NCBI RefSeq assembly: GCF_035270045.1 | Contig: NZ_DATFIP010000013.1 | Coordinates: forward strand, 1 to 5,965 | Direction of reading: 5' to 3' | Source: Salibaculum sp035270045 | GTDB lineage: Bacteria > Pseudomonadota > Alphaproteobacteria > Rhodobacterales > Rhodobacteraceae | Length of the DNA: 5,965 nucleotides | Part shown: positions 1-5,377 of the stretch, one piece after another | Numbering within the stretch: position 1 is the stretch's first letter | Layout: every line of letters begins with the position of its first letter | The notes under the pieces: model-generated | What the model saw: the letters and a program-made list of their open reading frames with translations, nothing else | What the model was told of the DNA's origin: nothing | Database searches by the model: none | Translations under genes and position numbers: made by a program

Positions 1-2
1 GG

Positions 3-155
3 AAGGTTCGACCGACGGTCGTGACTTTCGATCTGCTCGGGGCGCCGGCCGACGAATACGTCGTCGCCGATGAGACGAGGCACGCGATGTTCCCCGGCGC
101 CAGGGAAGTGCGCATTCGCTTTTGCGGATCTTCCGACTGCAGGGGCGCCGCGTGA
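3..155 (+). CDS. 3' end of an unidentified gene, cut by the window edge
   Basis: The frame beginning at base 3 is open for 50 codons and ends with TGA at 153-155. Third positions are mostly G or C, as in the clear genes of this window, whereas the other two plus frames hit stops at 22-24 and 73-75. The predicted tail is mixed hydrophobic and charged (for example VTFDLLGAPADEYVV) and ends in a short Cys-containing stretch, FCGSSDCRGAA. I recognise no family, and too little is present to name one. It reads the same way as the secreted-protein gene at 455, but the gap of about 300 bases argues against tight coupling. It could be a chance open frame; the codon pattern is the only support. Confidence 0.35.
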   Translation, partial: KVRPTVVTFDLLGAPADEYVVADETRHAMFPGAREVRIRFCGSSDCRGAA

Positions 156-454
156 TGCGTCGCCCCGGATGGGACGCGCCGGGCACCGCAGCCCCCCGGA
201 GGCCGCTGACCGATGCGGGCGGGGTGCGCAACAGCGACGCGCCCCCTGACCGCGACAGCGGACTCTGCGAGACCTGGACGAAACACCATCGCGGGGTCGA
301 CCGACAATCCATGATGCCGCGGCGCCCGATCTCGACGGCGATGGAGACAGCGACCACGTCTTCACGACCGCCCCCTTCCCCTGACCCTCTTGCGGGCCGG
401 GACCCGGAGCGTTCAAGACTTGCAGTGGATCGCCATCCGGGTATCGTCGGTCGG
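156..454. other. Stretch without a convincing gene
   Basis: The frame of the following gene stays open upstream to base 122, but its translation here is rich in Arg and Pro with no protein-like pattern, so I treat it as untranslated. One plus frame ending at TGA 382-384 encodes an Asp/Gly-rich peptide, PDLDGDGDSDHVF, that resembles a calcium-binding or FG-GAP-type loop. It has no start codon and may be a remnant or chance. I see no clear sigma-70 promoter for the gene at 455. Confidence 0.4.
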
Positions 455-880
455 ATGAGAACGCTGCTCGTGCTCGCATTCGGATTCGCTGCCTCGCCAG
501 CGGTGTCGCAAGACCTGAAGGTGCTCCTTTGCACGGCAGACAGTCAGTTGAACCTGAGCTCCGACACGTTGGACCCCGTGCCGTCCGATGAGACCTACAC
601 CTGGGAACTCTACTACGAAGACGGCGAGCTGGTCTCGCTTGCCGCGCCCTTCGATTGCCGGGACGGCACGGAAGAATGGACCATCGGGACGACGGTGATA
701 TCGCTGGAGTGCCAGCAGGGAATACGCGAGGTGACCTCGGTGCGCATCTTCGCGGAGATCGACCGTTATGCGCAGAGCTTCATGGTGAGCGGGATAGGTG
801 AAGACCTGAACGACCCGGAAGCCGATGCCGCACTCTGGGTCCAGGAAGGACGTTGCGAACTGGCACGGCGCAAGTTCTGA
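455..880 (+). CDS. Predicted secreted four-cysteine protein, function unknown
   Basis: The product is 141 residues from ATG 455. This start was chosen because it begins a clear Sec signal peptide, MRTLLVLAFGFAASPAVSQ, with cleavage expected after about residue 18 or 19. The frame stays open further upstream, but that part is Arg/Pro-rich and unlike protein. The mature part is about 120 residues, acidic, and has four cysteines (26, 68, 86, 134) that could form two disulfides in the periplasm, plus tryptophans at 50, 76 and 128. There is no lipobox, no membrane anchor and no VPEID-type tail, so it is not an obvious exosortase substrate. No strong Shine-Dalgarno sequence is visible. It is convergent with the sorting locus, so co-transcription is excluded. 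I recognise no family. It is probably real, given the signal peptide and the codon pattern. Confidence 0.6.
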   Translation: MRTLLVLAFGFAASPAVSQDLKVLLCTADSQLNLSSDTLDPVPSDETYTWELYYEDGELVSLAAPFDCRDGTEEWTIGTTVISLECQQGIREVTSVRIFAEIDRYAQSFMVSGIGEDLNDPEADAALWVQEGRCELARRKF

Positions 881-895
881 CCCGGGCGGCCCGGG
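881..895 (+). terminator. Candidate hairpin directly after the secreted-protein gene
   Basis: CCCGGG, a CGG loop and a second CCCGGG form a 6-bp all-GC stem immediately after the TGA at 878-880. No T-run follows, so it is not a classical Rho-independent terminator. It may instead pause polymerase or protect the 3' end of the message. Confidence 0.25.
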
Positions 896-1299
896 ACGAA
901 GAGGAGAACCGGAGACGATCCGGAGTTCGTGTCCCCGGAGACCTTCAGTCTGAATTTCACCTTTCCCTGATATCGAGAAGCTCTGGATCGATGGGAGAGC
1001 AGACGACGGCAACAGCGTCCGCGCGGCGGCCGGGCGCGGCGTGATCGAGGCTCGGGGATCAGGGGGGTGACTCGACGGCGAAGGGCGGTGAAGTGCGGCG
1101 GGGCGGCGGGCGCGGTCTGCCGCATGGCATATCTTTTCGCCTCCCAGGCGGCATGATCAAGATGCCGCTCTCAGGACAGGTCGCGAAATGATCGGGTGAA
1201 GACCCCCCGGCTGCGTGGGATAGTCCCGCGCGCCCAGAATTCAACTGTTTCAGGAAACGCCTTGGGTCCGGCTGGACGAAACAGACAGTCGTGCGGACG
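896..1299. other. Convergent intergenic stretch with possible decayed coding sequence
   Basis: This separates the plus-strand secreted-protein gene from the 3' end of the minus-strand substrate gene. No intact gene is convincing. After the TGA at 878-880 the same frame continues for 29 sense codons to a TGA at 968-970, and includes PEFVSPETFSLNFTFP. A shifted plus frame then continues protein-like text (IEKLWIDGRADDGNS) to a TGA at 1068-1070. This may be a frameshifted remnant. CCGGAG occurs at 909, 920 and 935. Beyond 1070 I see only the hairpin at 1213-1231 and a short inverted repeat, GTTTC-AG-GAAAC, at about 1248-1259. Confidence 0.35.
1213..1231. terminator. Candidate stem-loop downstream of the substrate gene
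   Basis: GCG-T-GGGA, loop TAG, TCCC-G-CGC. The arms pair over eight positions, with a G-U pair if read on the plus strand and one C-A mismatch if read on the minus strand. It lies about 70 bases past the stop codon of the minus-strand substrate gene, where a terminator would be expected. No T-run follows on either strand, so the call is weak. Confidence 0.25.
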
Positions 1300-1908
1300 T
1301 CAGGCAGTCGCGCAGGAATGCCGCCGGCGGCGACGAAGCTCTGCAAGGCCGAGATAGAGAACGCCCATGACAAGAAAGAGGCGAGCAAGGACGGACCCGT
1401 TGATTTCCGGAACCTCGGTGCCGGTCACGATGCGGAAGCCCGAGTAGGGTGCCGTCGTCGTCGCCGTGTCGGTGATGCGAAAGAGCGGGGCTTCCGACTG
1501 CGTGCCCGACGCGACGACAGCGCTGTAGGCATCCTGGCCCTGGAATAAATCGAAGTCTCCAAAAAACCCTCCCGTGGGTTCGCCATAGGAGATGAACGCC
1601 GGCGAGGGCTCGCTATAGGCAAAGAAGAGCGGCGTGTCGGTCGGACCTGCGGCTGCGAGGTAGGCATCGGCGAATTGAAACGCCGTCGCCTGTGACGATC
1701 CGTCGGACGTCCACCAGGGAGAGGTCTCGATCGACGATTGCAGGCCGAGATAGGATTGCCCGGCAGACTGCACCTGCAGATCATACGTGATCGAGCCGAT
1801 GGTGACGTTCAGAGCCTCGGCGGGATCGGCAAGGGCGAGGCAGGTTGCGCCGGCAAAAAGGGCCGCCACCCTGCGGACTCCGATCGGATACGACCCAACC
1901 CGTTTCAT
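1300..1908 (-). CDS. VPEID-CTERM-type secreted protein, presumed exosortase E substrate
   Basis: The product is 202 residues from ATG 1908, the first start giving a proper signal peptide (Arg/Lys-rich start, hydrophobic core at about 13-26, cleavage near ADPAEA at 28-32). The frame is open further upstream, but that part is unlike protein and covers the promoter region. The mature body is rich in Ser, Thr, Gly and aromatic residues. It has a WW pair (65-66) and a PLFFAY motif (93-98), which from memory resemble a domain common in short VPLPA/VPEID-CTERM proteins of Rhodobacterales. The C-terminus is a textbook tripartite sorting signal: V166-P-E-I-N-G-S172, a hydrophobic helix at about 173-189, then R192-R196 and a six-residue tail. 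In known systems the exosortase acts at such a motif and the product goes to the surface or exopolysaccharide. The usual Asp is Asn here. A GCAGGCGGG stretch upstream is a weak ribosome-binding site. Its partner enzyme is encoded upstream on the same strand. Confidence 0.9.
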   Translation of the reverse strand: MKRVGSYPIGVRRVAALFAGATCLALADPAEALNVTIGSITYDLQVQSAGQSYLGLQSSIETSPWWTSDGSSQATAFQFADAYLAAAGPTDTPLFFAYSEPSPAFISYGEPTGGFFGDFDLFQGQDAYSAVVASGTQSEAPLFRITDTATTTAPYSGFRIVTGTEVPEINGSVLARLFLVMGVLYLGLAELRRRRRHSCATA

Positions 1909-1955
1909 GAAACCCGCCTGCTCTCCGTTTCTTGTTCGGCCCGATAACCGCAAAT

Positions 1956-1992
1956 CGCATATCAGAATCACCGAAAAACCACAATTTGTCCA
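1956..1992 (-). promoter_or_regulatory. Candidate sigma-70-like promoter for the substrate gene
   Basis: An AT-rich island of about 50 bases stands out in the GC-rich gap between the parvulin-like gene and the substrate gene. Read on the minus strand, one pairing is TTGTGG (1984-1979), a 17-base spacer and TATGCG (1961-1956). A second is TGGACA (1992-1987), a 17-base spacer and GATTCT (1969-1964). Neither matches consensus well. Either would give a leader of roughly 40-55 bases before ATG 1908. It would let the substrate be made at levels independent of its processing enzymes. Confidence 0.35.
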
Positions 1993-1994
1993 CT

Positions 1995-2004
1995 GGCAAT
2001 TGCC
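1995..2004. promoter_or_regulatory. Palindrome GGCAATTGCC just upstream of the candidate promoter
   Basis: This is a perfect 10-base palindrome at the upstream edge of the -35 candidates for the substrate gene, in non-coding DNA. The position suits an operator or activator site. No regulator is encoded in the window, and short palindromes occur by chance, so the regulatory role is inference. Confidence 0.25.
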
Positions 2005-2035
2005 GAGCGTGCGAACCGGCCGTCGAGGGACAGCA

Positions 2036-2052
2036 CCGGACCCAAGGCCCGG
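2036..2052 (-). terminator. Candidate stem-loop after the parvulin-like gene
   Basis: On the minus strand CCGGGCC, loop TTG and GGTCCGG pair over seven positions including one G-U. The structure begins 30 bases past the stop codon at 2082-2084. No T-run follows. It may attenuate read-through from xrtE and the parvulin-like gene into the substrate gene, consistent with a separate promoter at about 1956-1992. Confidence 0.3.
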
Positions 2053-2081
2053 CCGCAGCGATTGCCGCCCGCCGCGCTCGC

Positions 2082-3452
2082 TCAGATCGCGCCTATGATG
2101 CCGGCTGAGAGTGCCATGCATGCCATGGCGCCAAGGAGCGCGGGGCGCGCAAAGGCAATCGGCTTGATGTCGGCGGACGTCATCGCGACAGCGTGCAGCA
2201 GCGCCGTTCCGATCCCGAGACCGGCTCCGCCGACGACGAGAGCGGCCATCTTCAATACCGGTGTGCCCTGCGGAAGTGGCCTCGACAGGGTCCAGGCCCC
2301 TGCCGCGGTGACGACAATGACAGCACAGATCCCCGCGCCCACCATGGCTGCTGCGCGCCTGTTCAGGAAACGGGTTTCGGAGAGATCCCTGCCCTGCTCC
2401 AGCATCTGCCGTCGGTAGGCCCCCGCGGTGCCGACCCAGCGGATGGCGGAGAGGAGCGAGAGGGCGGCACCGAACCCGAAGAGCCCCGATGCGACCAGGG
2501 TCACGCGATCCTGAGCCTCATCCTCTCTCTCGTCCTCGGCCGCCTCCTCCTCCTCGGGCATCGCTGCGGGCCGACCGATATGTGGTGTCGACAATTCGCG
2601 GGCCAGCGCGGCCTGATGCGCCTCGAGCTTTTCCAGCTGAATGCGGGCTACGACCTGCTGCTTGACGATGGCCGGCGGGAGCGGTGCCGCGCGAATCGCG
2701 GCGAGGTGGACGAGTTCAATCCCCCGGGGTCGCTCCGAGATCTCGAGCGATATTCCCTCCGCCTGCATCGCATCGAGACGTGCGCGTTCCGACGCCGGGA
2801 GGATGTCGCCGCCGCCCCAGAAGGGCTGACGCGCGACGGCGATGCCGAGCCCCTGCAGGTCGCCTGCAAGGCCGTCGAGGCGCTCGCTCGTGATCGTCTC
2901 GCCGTTCTGCAGCCGTGCAATCGCCGCTCGCGCAAGCCTGCGCTCGTCGGCGCTGTCAATCTGCACGAAAAGACGCAGGACCCTGTATTCCTTCCGTTGC
3001 GAAAAACTCTCCGGATGTGCCGCGACATAGGCGCGGACCTCCTCATCGGTCGGAGGCTCGGCGCGGAATTGCGACTGGGCGTAGGACTTGAAAAGCACCT
3101 GCCGGCGCGCGTCTGCGAGGGCCTCCCCGACCTCTGCCGAGAGAAATTCCTCTCTTGCTTCCAGCTGCGCCTCGAGCGCGATCTCCGCGACGAGCTGCTC
3201 GAGCGCTCTCTGCCGCACCGCCTCGGTGTCTTCTGGGAAATCCCGCCGGCGGGTCCTCAGAAGCGCGTCGACATCGGTCGCGGTGACGGCGATGCTTCCG
3301 ACCCACGCCAGGGCGCCGGTCTGTTCCGCGATCTCTTCAGGTTCCTGAGCCCATGTCGGCGACGCCAGGCAGATCACTGCGCAAATAAGGCGGATGACGG
3401 AGGAACGGATGCGCCCGGGGCGAGGGTTCGGGGGGCTCACCAATAGGACCAT
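2082..3452 (-). CDS. SurA/parvulin-like periplasmic foldase with membrane-embedded C-terminus
   Basis: The product is 456 residues from ATG 3452, which overlaps the last 16 bases of xrtE. A GTG at 3440 giving a 4-base GTGA overlap (452 residues) is also plausible; neither has a strong Shine-Dalgarno sequence. A signal peptide (hydrophobic core at about 19-31, cleavage near W34-A35) leads to a helical SurA-like N-terminal part (about 45-150). A parvulin-like domain follows (about 153-252), with YRVLRLFV as first strand, WGGGDILP (212-219) where family members have GGDLGW, and RGIELVHL where they have GYHI. Both usual histidines seem absent, so it may act mainly as a chaperone. Residues 299-316 are a very acidic linker, then about four hydrophobic segments lie at 317-337, 367-388, 398-424 and 433-456. 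Prolyl isomerase-like proteins accompany other exosortases (EpsD type). I infer that it keeps the sorting substrate export-competent. The frame is open far upstream of 3452, but that is antisense-like read-through inside xrtE. Confidence 0.85.
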   Translation of the reverse strand: MVLLVSPPNPRPGRIRSSVIRLICAVICLASPTWAQEPEEIAEQTGALAWVGSIAVTATDVDALLRTRRRDFPEDTEAVRQRALEQLVAEIALEAQLEAREEFLSAEVGEALADARRQVLFKSYAQSQFRAEPPTDEEVRAYVAAHPESFSQRKEYRVLRLFVQIDSADERRLARAAIARLQNGETITSERLDGLAGDLQGLGIAVARQPFWGGGDILPASERARLDAMQAEGISLEISERPRGIELVHLAAIRAAPLPPAIVKQQVVARIQLEKLEAHQAALARELSTPHIGRPAAMPEEEEAAEDEREDEAQDRVTLVASGLFGFGAALSLLSAIRWVGTAGAYRRQMLEQGRDLSETRFLNRRAAAMVGAGICAVIVVTAAGAWTLSRPLPQGTPVLKMAALVVGGAGLGIGTALLHAVAMTSADIKPIAFARPALLGAMACMALSAGIIGAI

Positions 3453-5125
3453 TCGCCCAGTCCGAGAACATGAAGGCAGATGAGAAAGTTCGTCACCGCA
3501 TGGGCGACAACGGCGTCCGCCAGGGCGCGGCGCCTCAGAAAGAGGGCACCATAGGCAAGGCCTGCGACCGTTGCCGCGAGCACGTTTGCGTGCAGAAGCC
3601 CGAATGCGACCGACGAAGCCGTCAGAACGAACAGGACCTGTGTCCAGCGTCCCATCCAGGGAGGTGAGATCGCCTCGAGAAGCCGGATCAATCCCGCGCG
3701 AAATGCCAGTTCCTCGACGACCGGAACGACGAGGCTCGACCCCAAGACGCGAAACGCGATCCAGATGATCGCGAGCCAGAGCGGTGCTGATGAGAGAGCG
3801 TCGGCGAGCATGCCCGCGCGCCCGGCATCCGCCGGGATCATGATGATCCAGAGGAGGTAGACCACGGCGCCGACGGCGACGGAGATCAGCCCCGGCGCGC
3901 GCGCGATCTCCCGCGCCAGCGGATGCCGCAGCAGCCAGATCCAGAGGGCCCCGGCAAGGACCGGGACGGGGTAGAGCCAATTGAAGGTGCCGACGAACAG
4001 ACCGGCGATCATGCCCGCGACGAGGTAGACCGCAAGTGGCAGCATCAGGCGGAAGATGCGAGCGAGATCGATCCTGAGGCTTGCGTTCTCCGCTGGCGCG
4101 TCTCCTGCCTCCCTGCGGAACGGCTTGAGTTCCATCGCGAGGACGGCAAGCCCCGTGGAGGCGAGAAGGGCGAGCACCCCGAACTGCGAATGGAAGCCAT
4201 TGACGGCGACCTCCGGCGAAATCTCGTCTCCGATATAAAAGAGGATCGCGATGCGAAGCGCGTTCAGAACGAAGGTCCCTCCGACCGCGGCGACGCAGAG
4301 GATCAGGGCGCGGTCGAGCCTGAGCTTGCGCCACTCAAGACCGACATAGGCGCCGAGGAGCACGAATGCGCTGATCATGCCCTGGTATCCCGAGCATGAC
4401 GGGGCAATCGAGATCGCGAAGTCCGGCGATGCCATCACCGGATTGCGCCCATCGACATCGAGCATGGGCATCGGATGCCCGGACAGCCCGATGAACCAGA
4501 GGCTCAAATCGAGGGCCGCTTTCTCGATGACCCCGCGGGCAATGCCCACCACCCAGCCTAACTGGCCGAGGAGGATGGCAGCCGCCAGAACAGCGCTTCC
4601 ATACCCGATTGCAATCTTCGGCAGATTGACCTGGCGCGGCAGAACAAGGGCTGTTCCGGTGAGGGCAACAAGGCTCAGGAGACAAATGGCAGCGGCGTAG
4701 GCCATGATGAGCGATGCGTCGAGCCTTGGCGTGTCGAGAGAACTGGCAGGAAGGATTTGAAAAATGACAAGAAGGCAAAGAAAGGCCGAGAGATTGGTGG
4801 CCAGCAGTCCGATCCGCGCGGTCATCGGGGACACGCGCGGCAGGCGAAGCCCGCTCCGGAAGCCCGCAACCATGAAGGTGGCGACAAAGGCCAGGACCAG
4901 CATCTTCGACACGTTGTGGAGAAAGAGCAGGGCCGCTGCGTTCTCGCTTTCCGCAAGGACCGGATAATACCTGCCGGAACCCGCAAGACGCAGGATCGCG
5001 AGTTCGACGAGGACAAGAAGCCCCAGCGGGAGAGAGCCAGTCAGCGAACGAAAAAATGGCCCCATGCCGGGAGAGGACGACATCCCGCCTGCTGGCCGAG
5101 GCCCAACCCGTTCCGCATGTGACAT
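3437..5125 (-). CDS. xrtE: Exosortase E fused to a CPBP (CAAX-like) membrane protease
   Basis: A 562-residue polytopic inner-membrane protein with roughly 14-15 hydrophobic segments. The N-terminal exosortase part (about 30-335) carries the family triad: C244 in APSCSG, R291 in NALRI and H312 in GFHS. These carry out transpeptidase-like cleavage of PEP-CTERM-type tails at the periplasmic face. The C-terminal part (about 355-560) is a CPBP/Abi-type protease of the CAAX-protease superfamily, with E471-E472 and R476 (EELAFR), H512 in FGLLHAN and H542/N546 in AHAVTN, so all expected catalytic positions are present. This fusion is the hallmark of the exosortase E/VPEID-CTERM family of Alphaproteobacteria. 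It is first of three same-strand genes and overlaps the next. ATG 5125 is used; ATG 5083, preceded by AGCAGGCGGG, or ATG 5065 would shorten only a hydrophilic N-terminus. What the protease half cuts is not shown by the sequence; the sorting tail is the obvious candidate. Confidence 0.95.
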   Translation of the reverse strand: MSHAERVGPRPAGGMSSSPGMGPFFRSLTGSLPLGLLVLVELAILRLAGSGRYYPVLAESENAAALLFLHNVSKMLVLAFVATFMVAGFRSGLRLPRVSPMTARIGLLATNLSAFLCLLVIFQILPASSLDTPRLDASLIMAYAAAICLLSLVALTGTALVLPRQVNLPKIAIGYGSAVLAAAILLGQLGWVVGIARGVIEKAALDLSLWFIGLSGHPMPMLDVDGRNPVMASPDFAISIAPSCSGYQGMISAFVLLGAYVGLEWRKLRLDRALILCVAAVGGTFVLNALRIAILFYIGDEISPEVAVNGFHSQFGVLALLASTGLAVLAMELKPFRREAGDAPAENASLRIDLARIFRLMLPLAVYLVAGMIAGLFVGTFNWLYPVPVLAGALWIWLLRHPLAREIARAPGLISVAVGAVVYLLWIIMIPADAGRAGMLADALSSAPLWLAIIWIAFRVLGSSLVVPVVEELAFRAGLIRLLEAISPPWMGRWTQVLFVLTASSVAFGLLHANVLAATVAGLAYGALFLRRRALADAVVAHAVTNFLICLHVLGLGEWSYW

Positions 5126-5184
5126 GTTGAACTGCTCGATTTCCCACTGAGGTGAAGGTACACGATGTAGAAACGTCCGGACAA

Positions 5185-5204
5185 GGAGATTTCCCCCGAT
5201 CTCC
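5185..5204. other. Stem-loop upstream of xrtE
   Basis: GGAGAT and ATCTCC form a perfect 6-bp stem around an 8-base loop, and an 8-base palindrome, GTCCGGAC (5175-5182), lies directly beside it. Read on the minus strand, the hairpin sits nine bases past the stop of the small ORF at 5213-5365 and about 60 bases ahead of xrtE. It could be a weak terminator for upstream transcription or part of the xrtE leader. No good -35/-10 pair for xrtE was found in 5126-5212. Confidence 0.25.
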
Positions 5205-5212
5205 GCGGGTCC

Positions 5213-5365
5213 CTAAAGGCAGTCGCCCCTGGTCTCGGGGTGCCGACTGGCGGCGACCGGCCCTCCCGGTCCGCGATGGCCTTTCGTCAGCGGCGCATGA
5301 TCCGGATCTGGGTGCGCAGGCACGGTTTTGGTCCGAAAATGACCCAGAACGCGGCCGATTTTCAT
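5213..5365 (-). CDS. Possible 50-residue small protein upstream of xrtE
   Basis: ATG 5365 is preceded by GGAAGG at 5-base spacing, one of the best ribosome-binding sites in the window. The predicted peptide starts MKIGRVLGHFRTKTVPAHP, is basic and rich in His, Pro and Gly, and has no signal peptide, membrane segment or motif that I recognise. The frame ends at TAG (5213-5215), 87 bases ahead of xrtE on the same strand. It starts 12 bases after the stop of the open frame at 5378. The second half looks less like a folded protein. It may be a small gene, a leader ORF for the sorting locus, or chance. Confidence 0.3.
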   Translation of the reverse strand: MKIGRVLGHFRTKTVPAHPDPDHAPLTKGHRGPGGPVAASRHPETRGDCL

Positions 5366-5377
5366 CAAAGCCTTCCA

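Noticed and set aside
909..940. Three CCGGAG copies as a possible repeat array
   Set aside because: The spacing is irregular (11 and 15 bases), the unit is only six bases, and it is GC-rich as expected of the background; it is not a CRISPR array or a convincing operator set.
413..1012. Minus-strand open frame of 199 codons
   Set aside because: It is antisense to the secreted four-cysteine gene, with no signal peptide or recognisable motif; it is best explained as a high-GC shadow.
1909..2121. N-terminal extension of the substrate gene up to 273 residues
   Set aside because: The extension overlaps the end of the parvulin-like gene and the AT-rich promoter-like island, and would bury the signal peptide that starts at ATG 1908.
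2193..3446. Long plus-strand open frame of 417 codons
   Set aside because: It is antisense to the parvulin-like gene, which has a signal peptide, domain pattern and membrane segments; the plus frame shows none of these and is Arg/Cys-rich.
3453..4334. Open upstream extension of the parvulin-like gene's frame (would give a 750-residue protein)
   Set aside because: It lies fully inside xrtE on the same strand in another frame, its translation is an Arg-rich shadow, and a signal peptide begins at the 3452/3440 starts.
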